Of a stretch of 64,000 nt of DNA, positions 1-12,225 are shown piece by piece; within the stretch, counting starts at the first letter, position 1, and each line of letters begins with the position of its first letter. The translations under genes were made by a program, and so were the position numbers. The DNA is taken from the NCBI RefSeq assembly GCF_047495875.1, contig NC_092459.1, positions 19,701,795-19,765,794 of the forward strand, given 5' to 3'. The DNA is from Pithys albifrons albifrons (Eukaryota > Chordata > Aves > Passeriformes > Thamnophilidae). The notes below the pieces were generated by a model, which made no database searches, was not told the DNA's origin, and saw nothing but the letters and a program-made list of their open reading frames with translations.

Positions 1-3000
1 TGATTTTGTTATTATTGGTAATTTCTATATCTGTTTCTATTAATTTAAGTTAGACAAAGTTAATAAAATACACCTTGTGCTTCGAGAAGCAAAGAAATAC
101 CTTAACATAATGTGGTTTTTAATTGTGAACGGATCTTGAAAATAATTTATCTTCTTTTTTGTTGTTGTTGTTCTTTCATTTGAAAACCTCTGTCATACCA
201 GACGATTAAAATATCAGCTCCAGTCTTTATTTCAAAAAAATAGGGAGTCTTTGATTGTGCTGATCTGCAGACACTGAAGTCAATGGAAATGAAACTGAGA
301 CAAGGAATTCGACTAAATTCTGGTCCATAAAGTCATCTGACAGCAGGTTTCACAAATCTCTTTTCTCCCATATTGTTGAAGAAATTCTCTGCGGCATAAC
401 AGTCCAGCTGGAGTTTTTCAAAGTATTGCACATGGTAAACAATATTAAATACAACATTAAATACAATTAAGAGTCTGCTATATAACAATAACTTGCAAAG
501 CATTGAAGGGACAAAAACAACCCTAAGTGTTGCTGAATTAATTTTAATGTTTTGTCCTACTGCAAATTTAGATTACATTGTGGGTGGAATATTAGCTTTA
601 ATTATACAGATATGTAAGGTTAAATCTAGCTTAATACTTTACATGCTTACAAGAAACCAAAACCTTGCATAAGGGCACTAGTTGGCTACAGTCGAAATAT
701 GTGAAGGCAGGTGCTTTGCATTTCATCTGGACCACTGAGTATTTAAAAGAAAATTGCATTTTGTTTAGCTCAGGAGTGATCCTAGTTATGTATGACTCTC
801 TTCTAATAACCAGAAGATAGACTTGAAACTTTCAGGCTGTGAATCTTCCAAGGGTTCACTGCATCTTGATTAATGAATGTTTTGAGTTCTGGAAATGCAG
901 GTGAGTTGATGCTTACCGGGTATGAATGGAATGGATCCAAGATGTTCAAGAAGATAATAACTCCCATCACATTCAGCCCTCATTTCTGTTGCAGACTGTA
1001 GGCAGTCAGGATTGATGAAACAATATATACCTCTCTACAGCTCTCTAGGGTTGGATTTGGCTAGGCTAGTGGGAGGGATGAGGAAGGTTTTCCTAGGCTA
1101 CAAAACAGCTTCAGTATAAACTTTGAGGAATTCATTATAATTCATATTGTTCTTTTTAGCATTTAGGTTTGTCCTAGCAGTACCTGAGGTATCACCTCTC
1201 CCTCTTTATCCTGCCTATGATGTCATACTAAAGCACGCCACTGAATATGCTATCAAAAACGGGCTTGATGGAAACAGAATAAGCAAACGAAGGAGGCTGG
1301 TGAACAAATGATAACAACTGATTTGACTGTCAGCTCTTCATCCAGCAGTGAAATGTCAAATCTGAGACCAAAATTTTGATGAGACAGTACTATTGTCCTG
1401 AGTCCTTCAGATGTCATTTGAAAAAAGGAGTAGAAACTGATGGAGCCATGACTCTGAGCTGGCTCAGATTTATTTTTACTTCTTGACAGCTCACAGTTTT
1501 GTTATTGACTCAACAATGGGTGATCCAGGATATCCTATGGCTTTAATGTCCTTGATTTTGAAGTCTGGGTCAGGCTCAGCCCACTGACTTAACCATAATA
1601 AAATCTAGAAAACCTAAGGAAGTAAAGGAAGAGATGGCTTTAGTGTTTTTTCCCTCATGTTCTTGACATGTTTAGATTCTCTTAAAGAAAAAAAAAAAAA
1701 GAGGGGCAATACCGAATATTTCCACAAAATGGACATCAAGGTGCATGTGGTTTTGTACTAAATGCAGAATAATGAAAAACATGTCATTTAAACTTAGATA
1801 GCTTTCATGTTCATTAGTACAGTGCAAAAGATAAATTTCCAGTAACAATAACAAACACACAAAAGATATAAAACAGCCGTCAAAAGGACTTTGTCCAATT
1901 GCAATCCAAATACGTCAACTCTAAACCATTGTATGTTTAGCCCATTTTTTTTCACTTAAAGAGGCAACATTGCCAATCCTATTTTGCACTTGTACATATT
2001 TCCTAGCTATTGAAAAAGAATATAGATATGCAAATTAGCAGGATACAATTCATTATCAGCTTAATATTTAATTAATAGCATTACTTACAATCCACTGGAA
2101 ACAGACAATGATAACAAGTTAATATGTGTTGAGTATAGACTAAACTGCATGAGGTACAACTGAAAAGGAATAAATGTGTTAAAAGTACTAACTAGCATTC
2201 TGGAAATGATTGTGTAGTAAATGATTGCATTGAAATGAAAACTAGTCAAGTAGTACAAACATTATAGGATTTGGTGAGCACTGCTATTCCAGAACATTCT
2301 GTAAGTAAGTGTCCCAGACCAGATCCTTCTTTTAGTATACCACTATGCCATCTTTACTGAAGACATTGCTAAAGAAGGGTCAATCTCTAACTGTAAGAAC
2401 CTTGTTAATGGCTCCATGATAGACCATGCTTTAAAGACCTTGATTTTTGAAGTCTTGTGTATGCCTCAGTTCAAGGGATTAACCATAGATGATATCTAGA
2501 AATCACAGTGAGGCCAAGGAATAGATGTTCTTGCTGTTCGTCTTGTCAGATCCTTGCCACCAGTAGTGATTTTTTTCAATTTTGTAAATGTCACCAGAAT
2601 GTTACCAAAATTAACCATTATTATAAATCAAACCCTCAAATAATCATTCTCATTTTGTAGCAGTAGTATAGACTGGAATGTAGAGGTTTGTAAGAAAATA
2701 TTGCAGAGTCCTTGATCAGCTTGTTTTTGTTGATGAACATGACTACAACATTGTGTTTATAATTTATATACTTTTTAAAAGTTGCATTTTCAAACAATTT
2801 GTTTTATAATACTATGGTAGACTCCATGCAACTCTAGGCCATGAATTAATGTGCTTGGGAGAAATAGAAAAGAAGTGGATCAGCAGCTAAAAACACAAGT
2901 AATTGTTCAAAAGAACAAACTTAAGGTGCTCACTCAACTTCAAACTTTACTGCACAAGATAGAACATATTGAACTGGCTCCAGCCTCAGTTTAACTATGT

Positions 3001-6000
3001 AACTGTATAAAATCTGAGCTACATGACTATTTAAATAGTACCAGGAATATAAATAGTAGTAATTAAAGCTCCTAAAAATTATTACAAAGAAGAATAAAGA
3101 AAAAACATAGACCCGTTGCCTAATGTGAAAGATGAATTGATGACTCATGATACATGGCACAATTGTGACTGTTAGCTAACACAGTCAGGAATAAAAAAAC
3201 AACAAAATAATAGAAACACAGGTCCAGATAGGAAAGTAGTAACTTAAAGCCTGTATACTTACAGCAAACATTCTAAGTCAGTACGAGTAGTTAAAATTCA
3301 ATTTAAAGCTCTGAAATAATTATGTGAAACAATTTGATCCATTATTGATTTCCAAAAATGCAGAGATGATGTACAAGGTCATACAATGTAGGACAATTTT
3401 AAGGAAAAAACCCATCACACCGAGAAGGTATAAATAAATAGGCTTTTTTCAGTATGAGGAAAGATAATTGAACACATTTTTAAGTAAAGAATTTACAGGA
3501 ATTATTTCAGAAAAATAAAAAATGGTTATGTAGAGAGTAAATGATATCATACTAATCTAATATGTCTAGTCAACATTGTTACTAGATTTATGTATGAGAA
3601 GGAAACATTATACATGATATGTCTTGACACAATTTTCAAGACAAAATATTCTCTTATTCTCAACACCAAACTATGAAGACATATACCCCATCAAATTAGA
3701 AATAAATATAAGTCCTTACTTTGGGAGAGTATTTTAAGCAAGTCCCCATTGGGACTTTTTCTGAGTACTATTCAATAATTTCATTAATGACTTGAATGAT
3801 GGAATACATAGTGCACTTTTATAGTCTTGGTACACAATTTCCTTGTGAAGAAAAAAGCATGAGAACTCAAAATTACTTTGAGAAAGTGTCCGATATTAAC
3901 ACAAATAAATTCTGTAAAGTTTATGTTCAACACTTTTTGATTAAAAGATCCAGAGTATAAATGCAAAATGGTGCTTAAGTGGCTAAGCAGTCATACTATG
4001 GTTAAAAAATGGTTTGAAGTTATTGTGGGTCACAAATTGAGTAGGTATAAGCAATGTGATGCTAATAAAAAAGGGTAGATAAAGTTCTGAAATGTATAAT
4101 CAAGAATGTAATAAATAAGGCATGAGACAAATATTCTACTCCTTTTGATACTGATAAAGCCTTAAGGAGGCTCTGATAACTTTGGGGAAAAGCAGTTTAG
4201 GTAAGGTGTAAAACACAATTGAAAGTGGAGAGTGACAAAAGTGCTTTATCATTTTAATTTTAAGCTAGAATGGTTTAAGTGTCATGCAAAATGTTTTAAT
4301 TCCAAAGACAATGATGTACCTGAATATTAGACTTACATAGAAATTGTAAAATACCTTTCAATGAAGACTTTTAGAGATGTATTATGACAGGAGTTGGGGT
4401 CTACTAAACACAGATTGAAAAAACAAAGATGACTAACCTTATGAGGGATTTGTCCATGATTCTACTATATTTTGACTTACTCTCATCTTCCCTGTACTTC
4501 TGAAATGTCCATGCTTCAATGATGTTCTCTAGTATTTAAAAAAAAAATTATGAATAGCTTTCTGATTAAATCTGCTTTAGTTTATCATCATCTCTGTGAC
4601 CTTCTAGATAACACAGGACATAAAGCTACATCAGTGGTTCCTATATGATATGCACTTTGTTACTGAAACATATTTGAATATTGTATTTTAATTCCTCAGA
4701 TATAGTAATGCCATCAGCAGGCTGATTTGGTACTTTCACCCAATATTTTCCAACGCTTTCATTCTGTATACTGATGCACCTGCATCAAGACTACCTTGAG
4801 CCTTACAGAACCCTCTGAGCCACTTCTAAGTTTATCTTATTTATCTAATGAAGAAACACAAGACAGACTGTTATAAAGCTCAGGACAGAGAACAAGTAGT
4901 CTCCTACTAGTGATAGGTTCAAAATATCATCCCACCTACTTCTTCTGAAATAACAGCATTACTCTTAAAAGTGTTTCTCAGCTTTCTAGTGGGATATAGT
5001 CTGTAAGCTTGTTCTGTTTACTCTCTGTCTCTGCTATGTTTTTAAGAAGCCTGGGCCAGGATGAGCTCCCTAGAGGAGAAGCAATACAGAGTAAACATTT
5101 GAGATACTGCAGGGTGAGGAAGAGAATTCTACAGCCATGTTGCAAGAGGCTTTGGCTTAACCAAATTTGAGAGTATGGTAAGAACTAGGTAGTTCATTAT
5201 AAATCAAAAAGTTGCCAACTGGACTGAAACAAATATTAGATGCCAGAACTCAAGAGGAAGAGAGACAGGCAGAGGGGCAGGGAAAGAGAAAGGGCAATTG
5301 TTTGTGACTGGTCCTTGTCTAGTCATTTTGACTTTTCAGTCAAGAGATACATAGGAAAATGAACAAGAATGCATGACAATTTCACTGACATCCCATATCC
5401 TACCAACTGCTTTCAGGTCAAGCAATTTCCCAACCTTTCATCATTTGTGTGTTTAACAACCATCATTGACTCTCCTTTCCACGTTATCAAACCACTCTCT
5501 AAATCCTTATTTTAAAAATCTATTAAAAACCCTCCTATTTAAAATTATTCTAGTTTATCCATTAAAATCTAGTATTTTATGAGCTGAAAAGCATCTTATT
5601 TTACTTTTGCCTGTATAAATTGACCTTCACAAATTATCCTGGCTTTTTAAAGGTACTGTGCACTAAGCAAAGGAAATATGGCCTGAGAGTTAAGTATCAA
5701 GTAGGAAAATTAAACACAATGATGACAACTGAAAATTCATATCTAATTCAGATGAAAATGAGATCATCTGAACTACCTAAACTACCTTTTCACTAGTGAA
5801 TGACTGTTCCTGATATTAAATGTAACCTATATTAAATTTAACCTACAGAACAGAAGGTTTCTTTTTTTCTCCCCCCCCCTCCCCCCCACCCCAGTCTTCT
5901 GGCTTTTTTCCTTATTGTAATGGGCATTTCTTAAGAGGTAGTTTTTTCCTGGTCCAAAGTAGCTTTTGTTACATATCTTCTTCACTTCTCTTAAATATTT

Positions 6001-6422
6001 GAGAACTCTAAATCTATGAAATACATAACCTGGAACACAACAGAAGCAGCAGTTTTCTACTTAGTTTTCCATAGCCTGAAACTGGAGAGAAATAGTAAGA
6101 GGGGAAAAAAAAGAATTTAAAAATTCCAACATCTTTACATTGTAATTTATTTTTATTTACTTTGCTTTCTGCATAGATACATGAAATAGAATGATTAAAA
6201 GAACATGGTTATATAGTGAGAAACTGAACACAGGCTTCTGAATTTGCTTAGTTTTTGTGACAAACTGTTACTGAACAGTAACATCTGTTCCTTGGCTGTA
6301 AATATAATAAAAGTTATCTTGCTCAAACTGGTAAAAAGAAAATTATATCAAGATGAAGTAAAATCACACATGCTCATTGAAGCACATTCTAAAAGTTGAC
6401 TGTTTCGTTGAACCTTTTTTCT
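1..6422. other. Intergenic or intronic AT-rich sequence, no gene seen
   Basis: No exon, RNA gene or recognisable repeat boundary can be supported here. The sequence is AT-rich and unique-looking. It holds only short homopolymers, for example an A run near 1688-1700 and a C-rich tract near 5871-5893. The longest reading frames are under 80 codons with no recognisable protein similarity. Confidence 0.6.
5871..5893. repeat. Poly-C / pyrimidine low-complexity tract
   Basis: A nearly pure C run interrupted by single T and A residues. The G-rich complement could in principle fold, but it is short. It is a low-complexity tract with no gene nearby. Confidence 0.8.
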
Positions 6423-6855
6423 TAGAATTATAGAATGGTTTTGGTTTAAAAATTGTCTAGTTTCAACCACCCTGCCATGGGCAGAGTCATCTTCCTATCC
6501 TTTTGCTGACACCTTCCTGATCATGTTTCTCAAATCTCCACCCAACCCGGTCTTGAACACTTCCTGGGATAGGGCATCCATAACTTCCCTAGGCAACCTG
6601 TTTCACTAATATCTGATCTAAACCTGCCCTCTTTCAGTCTGAAGCCATTCGCCCTTGTCCTGTCACTACATGCCCCTATAAAAAGTTCCTACATCTGTCT
6701 TTCTTGTAGGCCCTCTTTACATACTGGAAGGCTGCTCCCTGAAGCTTTGTCCTCTCAGGGCTGAACTCTTTCAGCCGTATGTGTTCCAGATCTCTGATTA
6801 TCTTCATGACCCTTATCTGGATCTGCTCTTTCCTTCTTTATTCCTTGGATGAGCT
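6423..6855 (-). mobile_element. CR1 LINE fragment, 3' part, minus strand
   Basis: Read on the plus strand, it starts with the reverse complement of a CR1 3' end (agaattatagaatggttttg). It continues through the typical antisense series: 'ctgccatgggcagagtc', 'cttgaacacttcctgggata', 'aacttccctaggcaacctgt', 'cttgtcctgtcactacatgc'. This is the 3' UTR and end of the RT ORF of a bird CR1, 5'-truncated, with many substitutions and small indels. It is non-functional. The left edge is clear, the right edge approximate. Confidence 0.9.
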
Positions 6856-7281
6856 CAGAGTATGAGAGGAATTCTGTCTTGGACAAAATGTCATGCAGTT
6901 CAGTCCTCTTGCCCACTACTGTGAATATAACTGTTAGAGGAGGAAACTTGATATTTGGATCATCTTATGCTGATGTACAGTGAGCAGATAAGGGTCTTTC
7001 TCCTGTCTGAGGAAGTTTTGGATTAGGAAGATAATTAGCTAATGAAGGCGCAGTCATGATGAAACAGATGTAGTTCTAGCAAGCTTGAGGAAGCTATTCA
7101 AGATAAATTGAAACTGGTAGCAGATTTTTTCTATTAAAAACAAGTGTGGCCATAGGGAAAAACTGTTACCATTAATTGTATGACAGTGAATAATCATATG
7201 CTGCTGCAATGCATAGTCTGTGCACTACAATGCATATACAGGTATGGTGTTTTCAAACAAAATAGATAAAAATAGAGATAC

Positions 7282-7910
7282 TGTCCTGGTTTGAGCTGGC
7301 AAAACGCCAGTTGTCCAGGACAGAGTGAAAGGGTTCCTCTTCCCTCCAACCAGCTAAGGGGAAAAGAAGAGGGAGAGAGGAAAAAAAAACTTCCAAAGCC
7401 GGGTTTATGCTGGAACTAACTACATGTATTTATACAGAGAAGAGAAAATTAAGAGGATACTACAATATAACACACACACAAGTTATGTATAACAAGAAAT
7501 AACTTCCCACTTCCCATTAAACACAAATTCTACCATTTTAATTACAAATCATTCTAGAAAAGCTGGTTCTTCAGAGACAGACTTAAGCAGAGAGAAAAGC
7601 TAAGAACAAACATTTTACTTCCCTCAGATAACATGATGTTAAGCCGGTGCTCTGGGCTTGGGCCTCCCCATCCCTCCTGGGACAGCAGAGAGTCTTGCTG
7701 GCACCACAGCTGTGAAGCAACTCAACAAGCCACACCCACACACCAGCTCTTACCCCTTTTGAGATGATGCAATATGGTATGGAATACAATATTATTGGCT
7801 AGAAGAAGTCAGGTGTTAGCTAGCTCAGCCCAGCTCAAATCAGCTGACAATCCTAGGCCTAGCTGAACTTTAAAGCCTAAATTTAGGCCCACCTGGCTAA
7901 ACCCATAACA
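7282..7910 (-). mobile_element. Solo LTR of an endogenous retrovirus (family A relative), minus strand
   Basis: The element is bounded by TG (7282) and CA (7909-7910). On the minus strand it starts TGTTATGGGTTTAGCCAGG and ends with a hairpin-bearing terminus followed by CCAGGACA. A TATA box (TATAAATA on the minus strand) lies at 7427-7434. The 3' half matches the solo LTRs at 59,202 and 61,797, including the stretch around the TATA box and the purine/pyrimidine-rich end, but the U3 half differs, so it is a related subfamily. The flanking 5-mers (gatac / tattc) match at only three of five positions, consistent with an old, decayed target duplication. There is no internal retroviral sequence next to it. 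Confidence 0.8.
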
Positions 7911-10306
7911 TATTCTGATTCAAATAGAATCATATCACCTCTCATTTTAGCCACTGCCCTAGAACAGAATCCAGGAAAAGCAGTGAGAATAATATACTTT
8001 TGGAAAACATGGTTTGCAAGGAAGTGAAACATGGTTTATTCTTAAGAAGGTGATTGGTGCACTGCTGACCCTCTTTCTGACCTGTGTCCTGCTCTTGTTT
8101 TGTACTATGTCCCACTTTTTATTGCAATGCAAGTATATTTTTAAATTTGAAGTTAAATATTTGCTGAAACCTGGTGTATGTTTGAGAATTCCTCAGCAAC
8201 AAAATTGATGAACAGACTATAAGGCTTTTCTCTTAGGATAACTACTTCTGAACTGAAGGAGAAAGAGATAGACCAACACAAAAAGAGAACAGTAAGATGT
8301 TTCTAATCCGCATGTAAAACAGAGAAACAAGTCTGAAAGAAAGGACCAGTGTCATTAGAGAAACCACAACACACATTATCCAGCTGTTTTGCTGCTGTGA
8401 GAGTTGTTAGCATAGTTAAACCACAATATCCATAAAATGATAAATAGTACAGTACATGGATGAAATAATTCTCTTCCCTGTCCTTCTTCTCTATCAATTT
8501 TACATTACCTTATTTAATCATATATTTAACTTTTTTAAAGGCATTTTCAAAGCACACACCATAATGTAAATATTTTCTTAGTGTCATGCAGATGCATACC
8601 TAATACAAGATTTTCTCTGCAGAGGCAGTTTCTTCTCAAATCCTGGGAGCTTTTCCTCTAGAGTCCACTAATAATGAAAGAGCAATGAGTATCATCACTT
8701 ATAAAAGGATGACTAGAATTTGCATCAGAATTACAGAAACAGAAGAGTTCTTGTGTACTTTGTAAAGAAACACATGTGATTTGTTTGGCTTAAAACAGAT
8801 AAAGAAAGAAAAAGGAAGTAATATAGAGTAAGTCTAATGAAAACAACAGGAACAATTTACCAGGGACAAAATATCAACCTCAAAGTAAATTTAATAAAAA
8901 ATTCACTGTTAAAAGTTGGGAGTATTTTTGCTGTTTGTTTTGTTCTAATAACATTAAGATAATTGAAATCCTGTGGCCAGAATCTGATCACATAACTACA
9001 GGAGTACCATTTGTTCTCAAAACACCCAAAAGATGCGACCTATCCTAGTACAGATACTTAACTAGTAAGAATGTTGGGAATTTGCCTGCATTTATTGCTT
9101 TGGTTCTAGTTGTGGTTCCTTTGCAATTTGTGTTGAACCAGGAAAGGCTCAAAGATTGGTGTTGGTTACAGAGTGCGTAACTAATTCATCATGTTTTGAA
9201 GGTGTGGAGGGATTGGTGCCTTTCCAGTACTTTGTGTATCTCAAACTGTGTGAAAATGCACACCCTTTTCTGTCCAAACAGAATAGAATTATTCTCCTGT
9301 GCACTTTAAAACTGTTTTTAATTTACGTTGGTCTTATTTACTTTGAGAATTATTCTTTTTGTTATGTATTCTTTAAAATTATTCACAACTCTCGTTGGAA
9401 TTGAATTCAAGAAGCTACGTTGCATGGTTTACAAGAAGCTGCAATCTCATTCCTTACTGTCCCACGTGCCCCATGTCTGCAATGGATGAGCAGCTGCCTT
9501 CTGAACTTGTAGCTTCAATAAACCAATAATTTGCTTGTCAACCTCTTTACCTCTTCAACCTGTTTCTCATACTGCAAATTGTAGTCAAAATCATATTTTT
9601 TATCTTTGGCAGAAATATACCATTGAATTGTCTTCACTGACAGGTCTTCTGAGAGTCACAACCTGATGGGCCTGTTTCAGGTCTCTGCAAGGGAAACTAG
9701 CTAAGATGATACTCTCATGAAGAAAAATGCTCTTTTCTCCTATGGTCTTTCTCAAGAGACGTATATTTGGAAAATGTGTCAGTTGTTGAGGGTTTTTTCC
9801 TAAAAGATTGTTTGTGTCTAACCTGTAGATTAAAATACATCATGGAACACCTTCACGTACCTTTATACAATGTATATGTTTATAAATATAGTCTCTTCCC
9901 ACCTTCTTTCTTCATTCTTTCACCATTATTTCTAGTCTTAACTATTTAGACTTCCTTTTCTAACCCTTTTTTCTTTTTTTCCTCCTTTTTTTTTTTCTGT
10001 GTCAAAAACAGAAGTAGAAGAATGGATCTGGCAAAAATTATCAGTCCCTTTTAATCTGGTCAGACTTCCTGTATACAGACACACTGGAGGTGAAGCCAGC
10101 TTTCAGACTGTTTCATGCATTACCATAGGAGAAACTACAAGACTCACCTCTTCTGCAAATCTACAGCATAAAATAAGAACACACTTTTTTTTTTTTTCAT
10201 AAAAAATGCATGCAGCTAGAACACGACTGAAGAAACATGCCAGACTGCCTGGTACACCAGTGAGGGACCATGTGCTGCAGGCAGCATGAGGAGCTGACAA
10301 TTACAC
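7911..10306. other. Unique sequence, no gene seen
   Basis: AT-rich sequence between two LTRs. There are T-rich tracts near 9966-10000 and 10188-10198. Reading frames up to 82 codons occur, but none shows a recognisable domain or codon pattern. Confidence 0.55.
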
Positions 10307-11103
10307 TGTTTAAAGGACCAACCAAGTCTTCTTTACATTCATTTTGGCCTTTCTCCGCCATTTAAAATTCTTCAGGCTTACTTGGGCCATCTCTTCGTAC
10401 TGTACCGTAGTAGTTCAGCAGGTGGGACCTCTAGTCATTTTCCAAGAACAATGGACCATCTGCAGCAGCTGCCTGGGGCACACCTGACCCCTCAGGTTGT
10501 GAGCTGGGTGTGAAAGACATCTGTGAGATAAGAGCTCTGATAACGTCCCTCCATGGAGTCATTAGCACCTTCACACCGAGTCTGAGGGGGGCTGTCTGCT
10601 AATAATCCATTAGCGATTCCAAAATACCCCCTGACTCACAGAGTGAGATCACCCATCGTGTAACTCCCCGCCCTGGGGGAAGTACTGGGTGCTCCCACCT
10701 GAACCTGGGGGTATATATCTTGGGGTAAGAAGACCTCAGGGGTCACTCGTCAGATGGAGAGGAGGACCAAAACCTCGACAGGAGGAGACCGCCCCTTCCA
10801 ACCAGCCTGCGACTGCCACTCTCCACCAGACTGCAACTGTCAGCTGCACCAACAGGTTTTCCACTTTGGACTTTTACTCTGGACTTTGAGGAACCACATA
10901 AGGTTCAGCACAGGGGCTAATAAGCCCCTTTGTGCTTGTGCCCCAGAGTGCTGGGTTATACTTCTGGGTTTTTGTGGGTTAAAACCAATTTCTCTCTTTG
11001 TGCCATTGCATTTATTGTAATATTGCTATTAAATTGTAACTCTGATTTATAATCTCTTTTGTGTTGTGTTCATTTCTTCTGCCAGTTTACCTTTAAACCA
11101 GCA
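10307..11103 (+). mobile_element. Probable solo LTR, GC-richer, divergent
   Basis: This block is clearly GC-richer than its flanks. It contains a TATA-like ggtatatatcttgggg at about 10,710-10,726 in front of a GC-rich segment, then an AT-rich end. It can be bounded as TGTTTAAAGG...ACCTTTAAACCAGCA. The flanking 5-mers are tacac and cacac (four of five match). The layout (U3, TATA, R/U5, terminal TG...CA) fits an LTR without internal sequence. I do not recognise the family. Boundaries rest on the TG/CA ends and an imperfect duplication, so the left edge could be 100-200 bp off. Confidence 0.55.
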
Positions 11104-11108
11104 CACAC

Positions 11109-12145
11109 TGTGCATAAAGAACTAGGTTTATGTACAAATTCAATTTGAATCTTTCTGAAAATACTTTCTTACTAATTATAACCTGTTGGTTGTCAAAGAT
11201 AGGATGAAAACTTTTTTGTATATTTGACCTAAGTATATCTGAAACTGTTTTTCTAATGTCCCTTGAAATACATTTCTCTGTGTAGCATATTTTTACTGCT
11301 ATGTCGCATTTCCTGCTTATTTTTTTAGAAGGAAAAAAATCTACTTTGAAAAGCAAAATTCCTCTCTTCAGAAGAGTTTAGTTTGTAGTCTAATAAAACA
11401 TAAATGACTGGTGTACTAGTCATGGTATAATCTTGCAGTCATTTACAAAGTAACTGTGCTTACCAGTCCATTGTATAGCTTTGCTACACTTGCACATTTT
11501 TGAAACTGTCTGTGAGAGTAATTGGTGGACGTTGTTATAGAAAGATAACCTCTACACATACTTTAAAAATCCTAATATGACAGATGACAGAGTCCTTGAA
11601 TTCTGTGTCTGCCTATTAGTCTATTCTATTGACCCTTTCCTAGTTAGCTCTTTTCATACTTCAGGGAGAAATCAATATTTATCATGTTCCACATAAAATC
11701 TAATATAAATGAGACCTTGGAAATTATGCTCTTTGTGCCTTATATATTTCTTAATATGTGAAAACTGCAGCTAGAGAAAAATAACCTGTAGAGATTTAAA
11801 CTTTCCTGAATAAGTAACTTCAAGATACTATGCTCTAGCCTGTGAGTTTGTTACCATCAGAATTATGTGAAGCTTAGCTAATTATCTTTGCAGATGCTCA
11901 TAGAGATGTCTCATTTAGAGTTAGGTTGATTCATGCAAATCAAATTCCAGTTGAGCTTAAAAGCTATTTGAAACACAGTTGTCTAAGGGCTGATGAGAAC
12001 AAGTTGTTTTCAGATTAAGTTTCATGAGTTTCTGCAAATGCCTATGTGATAGAATAGTCTGGTTCTTCAGGACAGAACTATTGCAGTCTATTGTACTTTG
12101 GTTTCTCTAAAATATATGATTTTTTAACTACGTGTGTGTGTGTAT

Positions 12146-12225
<80 letters not shown>

